A DNA stretch of 36,467 nt from Chara braunii (lineage: Eukaryota > Streptophyta > Charophyceae > Charales > Characeae). The position numbers were made by a program, and so were the translations under genes. This document shows, one piece after another, positions 1-10,144 of this stretch; the first letter of the stretch is position 1, and each line of letters begins with the position of its first letter. Location of the stretch: contig BFEA01000300.1 of the NCBI GenBank assembly GCA_003427395.1, positions 1,534,393-1,570,859 on the forward strand, given 5' to 3'. The notes beneath the pieces are model-generated. The model was not told where the DNA came from. It searched no databases and saw nothing but the letters and a program-made list of their open reading frames with translations.

Positions 1-545
1 GGTGAGCATTATTGCTGGAAGGTGAGCATTGCTGGCGGGGTGAGCGTTATTGCTGGCGGGGTGAGCGTTATTGCTGGCGGGGTGAGCGTTATTGTTGGCA
101 GGGTGAGCGTTATTCCTGGCGGGGTGAGCATTATCCAAGGCGGGGTGAGCATTATCCAAGGCGGGGTGAGCATTATTGCAGGCGGATGAGTATAGCAGGC
201 GGGTGAGTATAGCAGGCGGGTGAGTATAGCAGGCGGGTGAGTATAGTTGGCGGGGTGGGTATGGCTGGCGGGGTGGGTTAACTCTGGCGGGGTGGGTGTC
301 GCTGGCGGGGTGGGTGTCGCTGGCGGGGTGCGTGTCGCTGGCGGGATGGGTATCGCTGGCGTGGTGGCATGAATCGTTGGGTGAGTATCGCATGCGGGGT
401 GGGAATTGCTGGCGGGGTGGTATGGCTCGCGCGGTGGGTATCGCGGGCGGGGCGAGCCGCGTGGGCGGGTTGGGCGGGGTCGGCAGCGTTGGCGGGGTGG
501 GCAGCCTTGGTTGTGGACATCGTTGGCGGGGCGGGCAGCGTTAGC
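1..545. repeat. G-rich minisatellite
   Basis: Degenerate tandem units of about 18-21 bases run from the first base to about 545. Early units read GTGAGCGTTATTGCTGGCGG. Later units drift to GGTGGGTATGGCTGGCGG, and the array then decays into GC-rich sequence. The array lies upstream of the second VDAC exon, so it is either inside VDAC intron 1 or in the gene's 5' region. Open reading frames across it are repeat artefacts because the unit length is often a multiple of three. Confidence 0.9.
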
Positions 546-1029
546 CAGGGGAACAGCTCTTTCACAGTGCTGGGTGGGCTGAGGAGAGTTGGCGGCGATG
601 ACGAAAGTTGGGGGGCCGAGGAAAGTGGGCGGGGTGAGCAGGTGAGCAGATTTGGTTGGCGTTCCAGGGGCCTAATCACAGTGCGTCTGTGGTGCTCCCG
701 TGTGTCCACGGCTGTGGTTGTCCGGTGGCGCCCAAGGGGTCTATATCGGGGGCTGTCAGGAGTCGTACAGTGTGCTCGTTTCTCCTTATTGAAGTGTGCT
801 TATCGGCGCGGTGTATCGGCCATCCTCATCTTCTCCGTGCCGTGCGTAGTAAGTCCGATATGTCTTCGCCGCGAGAATTCCGTGGGGGCTGGTTTGCGCG
901 TCTTGTGGGAATGAAAGAGTTTTAGCGGCTGTCTGTTGGAGACTGAGTATGGTGTGGAATGTGGTGGAAGTTACCTTTGCGGTGATATGTAAGGACTTTC
1001 GCTTAATTATCGTCACGGTTATTTTGCAG
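546..1029 (+). other. 3' part of VDAC intron 1, no coding seen
   Basis: This stretch ends in a clear acceptor (ATTTTGCAG, 1021-1029). I looked for the missing first VDAC exon, a short piece starting with Met and ending near a D-I-G-K type motif just before the split Asp codon, and found none. The first exon is most likely left of the window. Confidence 0.6.
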
Positions 1030-1097
1030 ATTTGTTGACGAAGGAGTACACATACGACCAGAAGTTTACCGTGACTACGACGTCTCCGAATGGACTG
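1030..1097 (+). CDS. VDAC: VDAC exon 2
   Basis: The first two bases (AT) finish a codon split by intron 1, probably Asp. The exon then encodes LLTKEYTYDQKFTV followed by TTTSPNGL, matching the plant VDAC segment D-L-L-Y-R-D-Y...H-K-F-S-I-S. The acceptor is TTTTGCAG and the donor is CTG|GTAAGT. The exon ends in phase 0. Confidence 0.9.
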
Positions 1098-4000
1098 GTA
1101 AGTTTGATCTTTTATGGTGGTCTCATCATGTGTAAGCATGGCATTGGCAGTGTGGGTTGGCCGATACCCGGGGCGGCGGGTGCATGTCTCAATTTCCGCT
1201 GTTTTTTTTGCCTGATTCAGTGATTCTTGCTCAATTGCTCGTTTTGGTCCTTATCTTTTGCTTGTCGTTTCCATGCACCTTCGTTTTTCTTCGTCTCCCT
1301 ACCCTCTTCGCCCTTGGTAGTCTTGTCCTCCGGTTTCTTTTCGGTTTCTCTTTGCACTCGCAATTATCTGCGGTGGCTTCCCGTGTGCTTTTTGCCGCGG
1401 TCCCTGTTTCCTCCCTCTTGGCAGCTTCTACTCCGTTGTCTCGTCGGGGTGTATTCTATCGTCCCTAGTGTCCCCATTTCGTCAGTCTGACTTGTTTCTT
1501 CTCGTATTGGTGAGGTGAATTGTACATGATGGTCTGTCATTGAACGGGTTGTCATCGTCCTGGCTTTTCATCTCTGGGTGTCCTGCTGTGATCTCTTCGT
1601 CGTCTCCCTTGTATTCGGACGTTCGTTCTGCTTACGCGCGTTACCTGTTTCTCCGCGTGTTATACCGTCTTCCCGTACTCGTTTTTGTTCCTCCATCACT
1701 TGACTCGTCTGAAAAGTCTCGTCATTCCGAAAAAGGTGATAAGATAGGAGACGGCACTCACAGTGTCAAGGAATACGATTTATGGAACTCTTGGTCAGTG
1801 ATTGTCAGTGTGTGGAAGTGGTTACTCACTGGTTATACTCGACATTTCGACTCCCGAGTTATGGGAACAGCGGGGTACGATCATGGGTCCTATGCTGTCG
1901 TCGAAGCGTCTTTTCCCTAACTAGCCGTTCAGCTCTCCTCATTTTCCCCCTCTTGTTTCTGTGTTACGGTGGCGGGGTAATGTGTTTATACGCTGTGCGG
2001 TCACATGCATCTTAGGGCATTTTCGTTGATGTCGCGAGGGTGACAGTACAGTGGAACGTTATGAACTATTGGCTACGTGTCTGTTTTGTTGTTCTTTAGT
2101 TTCTGGCGGAATGTCCTGCGCGAGTACTATTAATGAAATTATGCTGCTCTCTTCTATCCCCTAACGGGTTGTCATCGTCTTTGCGTCCTTAGCTTAGTGG
2201 GGGGCTCTCATCTTTCAGGACTAGTGCATGTCTCATCCGTGGAGCCCTTCGACATTCTGTGTGCCCTTTGCTCCATATTGGCCCCCGTCACCGGTTACCT
2301 ATCCTTCTTGAAAGATTTTGAAGAAGAATTTTCATATTTTTGTCCTAATCCACCAATATGTCGGTGGTTGTTGGCAGTTGTTGAGTACTGCGTGTCTGTC
2401 TCGTCCATGGAGGGTCTTCGGCATTCTGTGTGTTCTGTCCGCCGTTTGTCCCCAGTTGCCCGTTACCCCAATTTGGCATGTGGTGTCTTTTGTTGAACTG
2501 TGGGGAGCCTGTATCACTCATTGTTTGTGCTGGTTAAACTGGATCCTAACTGCGCTGGTTGCTGTTTTTTCCGCCTGGATTACATTTCTATGGTTGTGGG
2601 AAAAAAATTCGGTCGTCTTGCAGGCATTTATAACGTCGGGAACGAAGAAGGGAGATTTGTTTGCGGGAGATTTGAAGAGCGAATACAAGAGCGGGAATGT
2701 CAGGACAGAAGTTAAGGTTGATACGGCTTCCAAGGTGCGTTCGCAATTCCAATCGCAGTTTTTGTGGCAGTGTAGACGGATATCCGGTCCGAAAATCTGT
2801 GGATGGCCGTGGTCTGTTCTTGTATGTTCACTCCTACCGGGAGTGAGATGGAAGGACACGTACGGTATGTTCACTCCTACGGGGATTGAAATGGAAGGAC
2901 ACGTACTATTCTGTGAACTGAGGAGCAGTGGAACACATCTTTAAGTAATCTATACGGTCCTTCAAGAGCATGACGACGGACCGTCATGATGGAGGAATGG
3001 GACTTCATTATAAGAACGTCTAGGGGAGCATGAATGGATGGACAGTGGGGCGAACAGGGCTGCATCGAGGTAGAATTGTAGCCAATTGTAGTGTGGGCGG
3101 GTTTAGTGTCTGTGCTTTTGTGTCATTTTGTTAAACTTGGTGTCTGAATTAAAGCAAGAAAGGAAGTCCTTAACTGGAAGTAAGAGAGGGAACTGAAAGG
3201 TGCCGTCGTGTTTATGGAGTGCAAGCAACTACGCTTGTCAGAATAAACCGGAGATTCTCATTATAACCACTCGAAGGTTGATCAGTTTTTGCTGACTTCC
3301 GCCCCCATTGGGACGGGCAGGTGGCGATAAACCAGTTTTAGGACTTACGGCCCCCCTCGGTTATTTGTCGTGTTCATGGGAAAGGATATATGGGGGAGCG
3401 AATGTCTATCTCGGAAAGCTTTGAAGTCAAAGCACGTCATGGAAGGGGTGACGAAGACCTTTTGCTGAAGGATCGTGGAGAGGTTAAATCGAACAGGCCA
3501 AAGAAAGTGGCTGCGGGTGGTACTCACGTCAGTTGCTTTCTTTTCACAAATGAAACGGGTATGGTAGAATGGGATGCGCAGTCGCAGCGCGTAGCTCGTT
3601 TGACAAAGATCGAAGGTAGGACGGGACACAAATTTGCATTTACGATTGGAAGAGGAAGTGCATAATAATATGACGTGCATAGCGCGGTTTTGCGAATGTC
3701 TCACAAAATTGAGAAATGCGCGTATCTGCGGAGGTACCCACGAAGTAATTCACCCTTGATTGGGCAATTTTGCTGGAATTCGATGGATTGAGCAAGGGAT
3801 TTTGCTTCGTAAGGCAAGGTGGAAGATTTGCCAGACCCTGGAAATTGTCGGTGAAGTGAGGGAGAAAGTAGTAATGGGAGTATGCTGTGAATGGAGATTC
3901 CAGTTGTTTTTCTCGTCCGATTAGGAAATCAGATTAAAATCCGCTATTGAAACTGGAAGCTGCTGCGGAAATGGCAGTTCGAAATGAAGACGTTCGTGTT

Positions 4001-7000
4001 AGACGAATCGTGTTTCCGCTCCCAAAATGAACAGTATGGGTGTCATGTTCACGGAGATCCGAAAAGAACTATCTCAGCAGGGGGTCTGTATGTGTGCTAA
4101 ATTTGTGTATGTGTGCTAAACTTGTTTAATGGGAAGTGAGGGCTATTTCTGCACCGATATTGTACCATAAATCTTAATAACTGCTGTGGGAAATACTATC
4201 TAGTTCCCTTTGTGAAGCTGCTGACAGCCGGCGAGACGAAAATAATTCCATCTCCGCAGGCGGTCTGCAGTATGTGTGCTAAGTTTGTTTAACGGGAAAT
4301 GAAAACTCGAATTCTGCACCGATATTGTATAATAATGATACTCTAATAACTGCTACGGGAAGTCGGACCGGGCTTATGAAGTACGAGTTTATTCATGTGG
4401 GGAATTCAGAACCGGGCGGGTCACAGTTTGGGTGAACAGTGGGGCCAGTTTCTTCTTTCAGACTATTTTGTTACTTGTAAGAGTCCGTATTTGATTATTG
4501 GCTCTCTTGGTCAATACAATCCGTCTCTTTCGTCTTACGGTTCGTCTGTTTCTCACCGGTTGCTCGATAATTATACTGTTTGGGTTGGTGTTTGGGTTGG
4601 CAATTGAAGCTGAAAACCGATCGTATGGTTTTTGTGTTTGGATGCTGTGTGTCAGCTGTGGGTGACTGTGGTGGCGGAGAACCTTACGAATGGATTGACT
4701 GCGGGCTTCAGCGGTGCATTACCTGATAACAAGTCTGGAAAGGTATGTATGCGGATTTCGAAATTCTGGTTGCTCTTTCTCATAAAAAAAAAATAAAAAA
4801 ATTCTGGTTGCTCTAGACGCGCAGAGAGTGTGGGCCTCCGCAAGTCTCCAAATGTGCAAAATGAGACAATCCTCCGGTAGAACATGGCAATAGACATTAT
4901 TGCCATATTCTTTGTCTTCTGTGCATGTGGAGAGTAGTGGAGCGAGGCCCTATGGGCACATAGAAGTGACCATCGTCCTTCGGGACTCGACTTTGTGTCC
5001 GAGTGACAGGTGTGCTTGAGATGGAAGTGAGAAGTGGGGCCCTGTATCGTGCAACGGTGTCTAGCGCATGCATGCGCGAGTTGCTGCTCGTGCGACCATC
5101 GTTTTTCTTTTTCTCTTTTCCTGATAAGGACGACGGCCTTGGTCTGCACCGAAAATGACCGACCCCAGGCGATTCAGAATTATGTTTGATTGCATCTGGA
5201 TTCGAATTGGTGTCTGTATTTCAACAGTTTTCTGGGTGTACCAACTGTTTTAGGCTTTCAATTCGGTCTCATCATCTTTTTCTTTACTTGTTCGGCCACG
5301 GAGTGCTCGGAAGTAGTTTTTCTCATGCCAGTAAGGAGTGGATGTTCTCTGCGGACGGCTGAGAGATGGCAGTTTGTCGGGATGCCGTTGACATACCTGA
5401 TGATGAACATTGGAACGTGGTAATCGGGGTGGAAAAGCTGTCCTCCGGGACATCCGTTCAAGTAGGAACGATGCAGAGAAGAATAGCATTAGAATGGCCC
5501 CTGCACAAGGATTACATGCATCAATTGAGAAATGATCGAAATAAAAAGGAGTTCGGGTGGACCATCCCGAGGACAACCACAATGAACGTGGTCATTTCTT
5601 ATCTTGAGAATATTAGCGGGCTGCTAGGAAGGGCTCAGGTGTGTGTGGTTGGCTCTCAGGTTCACGTTCTTTCTTTTCAGAGCGTTCGGCCTTAGCAGGT
5701 GGGCGTGCGGTGCATGTATGCTTGGCTCTTGCTCGGTAAAACTGCTGACGATGTTCATGGATTGTCGGTTTCTTATTGTGCTGCCGCATTGTGTCTGTTT
5801 CTGTTTGTCAATTGGGTGGCTCGCGAATTGTGTTCATGTTCAATTCGTTTGCGTTGGGTTCTGCGGAGCAGGCGGATTTCACCTTCGTGCATGAATATAT
5901 TGGGCTCACCGGCTCCATAGGATTGACTGCGAATCCGAAGGTCGAAGTCACCGCTGCCGTCGGCCACGATGGCAAGTCGGTTGGTGGCGAGATCACCTAT
6001 GACACAGCATCTGGAACGTTCACAAGATACAATGCCGGAGTTGGCTTCACAAACGCGGATTTCTCAGTTGCTGCGCATGTGTAAGTTTCAGCCTTCCCTG
6101 CACCCGCACCTCCACTGGAGATGTTCTGTACCCCGCCCCTTCCCCTACTTTCCCTCTGGTTGTTTGTGGATTGCCGTTTTTGTTCGAGTTTAGCCATCCC
6201 TGCACCTGTTCCTCCGCTGGCGAGGTCCTCCTTATCTATTCCCCTCCTTTCCCTGTCCTTTGTTTGTCGCTGCCAACATGACTCCGGTGGAGTTTCGCTT
6301 CTATTGTGAGTCCTAAAGTCTCTCGATGAGTCGTCATTACAGACTACTGTGGGTGGATCTGGTGATTGATCAATCGAATTTGGAAGATTCAGCCTTCCCG
6401 GCACCCGCACCTCCACTGGAGATGTTCTGTACCCCGCCCCTTCCCCTACTTTCCCTCTGGTTGTTTGTGGATTGCCGTTTTTGTTCGATTTTAGCCATCC
6501 CTGCACCTGTTCCTCCGCTTGCGAGGTCCTCCTTATCTGTTCCCCTCCTTCCCGTCCTTTGTTTGTCGCTGCCAACATGACTCCGCTGGAGTTTTGCTGT
6601 GGGTGGATCTGGTGATTGATCAATCGAATTTGGAAGATTGTATCGTTAAAGGAAATTGGAACTGCAAGGCGTTTCGAGTACATAGCGGATTGAACTTTTA
6701 TGGCGGGTGAGTGATGTTCTCTACCAGCTGGGCATCATGCTGGACATTACAGCAGAAAGTTTACCGCTTGGTAACGTAGTCTTGACGCTCGTGCATGACA
6801 TCGCGTCCATAAGGTTTACCGCATGGATGGCGGTGTGTTTGTTAATTATATCGTGCAGAAAGGACAAGTCACACGTCAACGAAACTCCGGTCTACCATGT
6901 GATTAACTCTCCCTGCTGACGTTTATTCTACACATTTTAGCATAAGTTTTTCTCTTCCCTTGGACAAGGGCGGTGACCAATTATGTGATTTCAATGTACG

Positions 7001-7745
7001 ATTGGGTTTCGATCGTATCACCAGCCCTGAGCTTTCAATCGCTTCCCATTACAGCATAACCGGGAGTGATTGGACTTTCGTGGCGCCTCGTATGCGTTGT
7101 ATCCCAGGATAAGGTCGGTTGGTGAATTTGTAGGAGGAGAGTGAATGTGTAGGAGGAATCGCTTTCCATTACAGCATAACCGGGATTGATTGAACTTTCG
7201 TGGCGCCTGGTATGCGTTGTAAGGTCGGTTGGGGAATGTGCAGGAGGAGAGTGAATGTGTAGGAGGAGAGGAATGTGAGAAAAAGATGTCCAAAGGTCTG
7301 GAGTGTGAACGAGAGATCTGAAGTGTATATTATATTGGTTGTGTGCTGACTGAAGGGTAGGAGTTTCTTGGATCCGGAGGTCGCTGAGATTCGGTGGGTG
7401 TGGATGACGTTGTGTTTGTGAATTGTTGCTTGCAGAGTGGACAAGGGCGACACGTACAAGACATCAGTCTACCATGCGGTAAACCCGCGTACGTGTGTGG
7501 GCGTTGAGATTGCCCATGCGAAGAAAGCAGGGCAGGGGAGAGAGAACACGTTCACGGCGGGTCTAGCGCACAGACTTGATTCGCTGACGACCGTGAAAGG
7601 GAAGTTGAATAATCTGGGTATGGTGGCTGGTCTGGTTCAGCATGAATGGCGGCCCAAGTCGACTGTGACTATTTCAGGGGAGGTAGATACGAAGGCGCTG
7701 GACAAATCGGCAAAGATTGGACTTGGGTTGGCCTTGAAGCCCTGA
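1030..7745 (+). CDS. VDAC: Mitochondrial outer-membrane porin VDAC (5' partial, five exons)
   Basis: The protein is the voltage-dependent anion channel, a beta-barrel of the Porin_3 family that passes ATP, ADP and other metabolites across the mitochondrial outer membrane. Exons are 1030-1097, 2624-2734, 4656-4742, 5872-6080 and 7436-7745, and all introns are GT-AG. Joined in phase they give about 260 residues and a TGA stop. Plant VDACs are about 276 residues, so only the N-terminal helix of about 16 residues is missing, upstream of the window. Visible family marks are YDQKFTVTTTSPNG, GTKKGDLF, VKVDT, LPDNKSGK, GLTANP, YNAGVGF, QHEWRPKS, ISGEVDTKALDKSAKIGL and a terminal ALKP. The eukaryotic porin signature around HRLDSLTTVKGKLNN fits except for a Gly at one late position. 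No frameshift or stop interrupts the exons, so the gene looks functional. The flanking introns are full of local duplications. Confidence 0.95.
1098..2623 (+). other. VDAC intron 2
   Basis: The intron is 1.5 kb with donor GTAAGTTT and acceptor GTCTTGCAG. It is rich in T and C. It contains the duplication at 2231-2472. Near 1549 and 2166 it also has two echoes of GGGTTGTCATCGTC, suggesting an older, larger duplication inside the intron. I see no coding sequence of its own. Confidence 0.85.
2231..2472. repeat. Diverged duplication in VDAC intron 2
   Basis: A segment of about 74 bases at 2231-2304 recurs at 2399-2472. Shared landmarks are TC(A/G)TCC(G/A)TGGAG, then CATTCTGTGTG, then GTTACC near the end. 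Substitutions are frequent, so the event is not recent. Confidence 0.65.
2624..2734 (+). CDS. VDAC: VDAC exon 3
   Basis: These 37 codons begin AFITSGTKKGDLFAGDL and end VKVDTASK. They correspond to the conserved TSTGTKKGELF...VTTDVKVDT part of plant VDAC. The acceptor is GTCTTGCAG and the donor is AAG|GTGCGT. Both ends are phase 0. Confidence 0.93.
2823..2906. repeat. 43-base tandem duplication
   Basis: The unit TATGTTCACTCCTACCGGGA and what follows (2823-2865) is repeated at once at 2866-2906 with a few changes. Both copies end in GAAGGACACGTAC. The close match suggests a fairly young event. Confidence 0.9.
3390..3665 (+). other. Open frame of 91 codons inside VDAC intron 3, unrecognised
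   Basis: The frame runs from an ATG to TAA. Its composition is mixed, charged and non-repetitive, which looks more protein-like than most chance frames here. It begins MGERMSISESFEVKARHGRG. I recognise no domain, and no splice signals tie it to the VDAC exons. It may be chance or the relic of an inserted gene. Confidence 0.2.
4083..4362. repeat. Diverged duplication in VDAC intron 3
   Basis: The segment 4083-4192 recurs at 4261-4362. Both copies contain TATGTGTGCTAA, then TTGTTTAA(T/C)GGGAA, then CTGCACCGATATTGTA, then TAATAACTGCT(G/A)(T/C)GGGAA. The copies are about 175 bases apart. Confidence 0.85.
4656..4742 (+). CDS. VDAC: VDAC exon 4
   Basis: These 29 codons start LWVTVVAENLTNGLTAGF and end ALPDNKSGK, matching the plant segment that ends P-D-Q-R-S-G-K. 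The acceptor is TGTGTCAG and the donor is AAG|GTATGT. Both ends are phase 0. Confidence 0.9.
4743..5871 (+). other. VDAC intron 4
   Basis: The intron is 1.1 kb with donor GTATGT and acceptor GCGGAGCAG. A 16-base motif, AATTCTGGTTGCTCT(T/A), occurs twice, at about 4760 and 4800, around an A-rich tract. A protein-like open frame spans 5366-5695 (for example WNVVIGVEKLSSGTSVQVG). I do not recognise it. Confidence 0.8.
5872..6080 (+). CDS. VDAC: VDAC exon 5
   Basis: The exon encodes ADFTFVHEYIGLTGSIGL, then TANPKVEVTAAVG, and later TFTRYNAGVGFTNADFS. It covers the middle barrel strands. The acceptor is GCGGAGCAG and the donor is GT|GTAAGT, ending in phase 2. The phase is confirmed by exon 6, whose first base A completes a Val codon. 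An alternative donor two bases upstream would break the frame with exon 6. Confidence 0.95.
6087..6639. repeat. Tandem duplication of 250-300 bases in VDAC intron 5
   Basis: Copy one is 6087-6389 and copy two is 6388-6639. Both start TTCAGCCTTCCC(T/G)GCACCCGC, run nearly identically through CCAACATGACTCCG, and end with GTGGGTGGATCTGGTGATTG...GGAAGATT. Copy two lacks about 50 bases before that last part. High identity implies a recent event. Confidence 0.93.
6859..6919 (+). pseudogene. Copy of the start of VDAC exon 6 with an in-frame stop
   Basis: After an acceptor-like CGTGCAG (6852-6858), the sequence continues A|AAG GAC AAG and translates to KDKSHVNETPVYHVINSPC, then TGA (6917-6919). The true exon 6 gives VDKGDTYKTSVYHAVNPRTC in the same phase. 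From GGACAAG to CTACCATG both copies have the same length. The match runs only about 60 bases, so it is either a decayed duplicate of the exon start or an alternative terminal exon that would truncate the channel. Homology is inferred by eye, not by an alignment score. Confidence 0.6.
7037..7272. repeat. 120-base tandem duplication in VDAC intron 5
   Basis: The unit at 7037-7156 starts AATCGCTTCCCATTACAGC and recurs at 7157-7272. Shared stretches include ACTTTCGTGGCGCCT and TATGCGTTGTA. A short motif, GTGAATGTGTAGGAGGA, is repeated further inside each copy. Confidence 0.9.
7436..7745 (+). CDS. VDAC: VDAC exon 6 (last coding exon)
   Basis: After the single base that completes Val, the exon reads VDKGDTYKTSVYHAVNP and continues to the conserved C-terminus QHEWRPKSTVTISGEVDTK...GLALKP. 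The TGA stop is at 7743-7745. The acceptor is TTGCTTGCAG. About 103 codons include the porin signature region. This is the longest and best conserved exon. Confidence 0.97.
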
Positions 7746-8125
7746 AAACGGAGGAAGTTGGGAAGTGCGCAGGCTTTTGTAGTTTTGATGTCCGGTTTTT
7801 ATTCATTCTTCCCCTTGGCTTCCTCGCCGACGTCGCCCCCAACCCCCCCAGCCAAGATACCACCCCGTTCCCTTACCTTTTTCTGAGACAACCTCGCTTT
7901 GTCAGATATTGAGGCATGTGGTAAGAAAGCTAGGGAAGATCTTTCATCCATCCGTCTGTATCTATGATGTAAGTGGCTATGGGAAGGTTGTCACATTTGA
8001 ATTGATCTTCTTTTTTTCCCGTTTTACGCCGATAAGAAAGGGAGTTGTATTGTTGGGGGCTAAAAGAGAGTAATGTGGAAGCGGTGGTACCGTGTGGAGT
8101 AGGAGGGTTCGAGGGCGGCTTAAAA

Positions 8126-8128
<3 letters not shown>
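7746..8128 (+). other. VDAC 3' flank, probable 3' UTR
   Basis: This is the sequence after the VDAC stop. It must include the 3' UTR, but I cannot place the poly(A) site with confidence because no clear AATAAA is present near the stop. No other gene is seen. Confidence 0.5.

Positions 8129-8174
<46 letters not shown>
8129..8174. repeat. (AG)23 microsatellite
   Basis: An uninterrupted AG dinucleotide run of 46 bases. Its reverse complement gives the serine/leucine runs seen in minus-strand open frames, which are not genes. Confidence 0.97.
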
Positions 8175-8175
<1 letters not shown>

Positions 8176-10144
8176 AAATGGTATTCTTTTGCTGAGATGT
8201 GTATGTGTAATTGTGACATGACGAGCAACTTTTCTGCATGGTGAGATGACACTTTCTTTTTGTTGTAAAACCGATGTTTTTTCCTCCTTGGATGGGACGA
8301 GGAAATCGATTAATCGGATTGATCATTCGATTTCCCGGTTTGTCCAGAAATTAGAAACGTGATGATTGGATGCATGTAAGGAGTCCGAAGCGCAAGATGC
8401 ACTCTTGATGTCTTCCGTGTATGAACACGACCCAAGCAGTTTTTACGGGCTGTCCGAGTGCCTTCATAGCAATGCCCGGCTGGACGAAAGTGTCATTGGG
8501 CTGGACAAAAGTGTCTTTGGGCGGGGAACACCTTATGGTTGCGGGGCCTGTTGGATGTGGTGGTCTCTTCCTACACTGGCCCCCGATTTAATCCCTCCTT
8601 GTGTAATTGTGGATGGGGTTCGTGCACGCATTCTGGTTGGCGATCGTTAGCCCTCGCACATTCATCCATTCTGTTATTCTGAGCATTATCTTATAGTCCC
8701 ACCTGTTATCTCTGCTAACATTTCACGCTTGTTTGTTACACAGTTTTGTTCTCTCTTCTCACTGAGCGGGAAAGGTGAGAACATTGAGCCCGGATCTTCG
8801 AAGTGGCAGAAACGATTTGATGATGGCTTTATGGAGCTGACGGAATTCGTCATTAACCTAAACTTTGATGTGATAGAAATGCCGTGGAGTCTGTCTGTGA
8901 GTAATGGCCTCGTCCCGACATCCCCAAAACACCGTTCGCTGAGGATGGCTCCACTCGTTTCACCTCTCCGCAGTACTTTTTACCCCACCAGACCGGAAAT
9001 CACAAATGTGGTATAATGGCTACCACTGGCCACGTTCGGGGTACACCTGGCTTCCACACAGCTGCTGCTGATATGGGGGTTCGACCCTGCAGCTACGAGA
9101 ACCTCCTGTTCGCAGCATTTATTGGATGTATGTGTGGCCAGTGGCAAGCACTGGCCGAGTTGGGGGGAATGTATTCCCCCTGCGGTGGTTGATGTGGGGT
9201 TCCTGCTTCGAGCTTCTCATGACCTGATGTTGTCATTAGGTGTGGGATGTGTGTTCGATGTTTGTGTGCTTACATTGACAGGGAAATGAAAAGTGGATAA
9301 GCGCAACGGTCATCGGAAAGGTGTAGGGATGGCGTGCAGGCAACCTCATGTGTTGTCATTGTTTATCTGCGCCCTTTTCCGCCTTTGACCAAGTATTGTC
9401 ATTGTGTTTCTCTGCACCTTTTCTCTCTGAGGTGGCATGTGGGTTGCTTCAAGGAACTCATTGATCGACGTAGGTTGTGGAAAAGGAATGTCCGAAATCG
9501 CGAATCGCAGTCCCGAATGGCTATTCTTGTAGGGCACTGAGAAAGGCACTATGTGCTCTTACAATTCGATCAGAAACCGTATCTAGTGAAACGTTCCCGC
9601 TTTTCTGTTTGAAAATCAGTGAGCTTGCTTATTTCACAACTCGCTACAGTGTTGACGTTTCTTATTTTTGCAATGCGGCAGTACCATTAGATTGCTCAAT
9701 GCGCAATTCTTCCACGATAGTGAAAGTGCGACGTGAAGAGCCCGAAACATGGATTTGCTGTTGATAGGGCCATGAAGAAGCCCGTAGGTCCATCGGTACG
9801 GGGAGAATGTGGTATAATGATTTTCATAGATGTCGTGCAAGCACACTTTTAGGTTGTTTAGCGTAATGGTCTGAGATATTTGTTTTGTCTTCTGCCCAGG
9901 ACGACCTCTTTGTTGTTTTGGCCTATTCTAGCAGAGCAGGGGATCTCAGCGGCTCATGTTTCGCCTTTTCTAGTTCGGTGGATGAGGACACATTTCCCGA
10001 CAACACGTTCTGGACGCCCTGGACCATACAACCTTCGCTGTGGTTGTTGCATTTCTACGTCCGAGTCCTCTTTCTTTTCCGAGTAGTTTCCACTGTGGTG
10101 TCGCCAGGACCTAGAAGGAAATGAAGGGCACCGAAACGAACTCG
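8175..10144. other. No recognised gene; exon-like open stretches
   Basis: Two stretches look exon-like but are not recognised. One follows TTTGTTACACAG (8743) and runs to a GTGAGT at 8896; it reads SGKGENIEPGSSKWQKRFDD in part. The other follows TTCTGCCCAG (9899) and reads DDLFVVLAYSSRAGDLSG in part. Their frames are not visibly connected. They could belong to a decayed gene or be chance. Confidence 0.3.

Larger units (their letters stand above)
2735..4655 (+). other. VDAC intron 3
   Basis: The intron is 1.9 kb with donor GTGCGT and acceptor GTGTGTCAG. It holds a 43-base tandem duplication (2823-2906), a later duplication (4083-4362) and an unexplained 91-codon open frame (3390-3665). I recognise no gene or mobile element in it. 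Confidence 0.85.

Noticed and set aside
1-545. CRISPR-like array
   Set aside because: Units are directly adjacent without unique spacers, and the surrounding gene is eukaryotic.
369-914. 181-codon plus-strand frame at the left edge
   Set aside because: It lies on the minisatellite and its GC-rich flank. It is Gly/Ala/Trp-rich by repetition, with no domain.
546-1029. Missing first VDAC exon
   Set aside because: No ATG-led stretch with the N-terminal helix and a donor in the needed phase was found.
7977-8326. Minus-strand frames with long Ser/Leu runs
   Set aside because: They are encoded by the (AG)23 microsatellite.
9060-9100. GGGGGTTCGACCCTG, tRNA T-arm-like
   Set aside because: No D-arm, anticodon arm or acceptor stem can be drawn around it.
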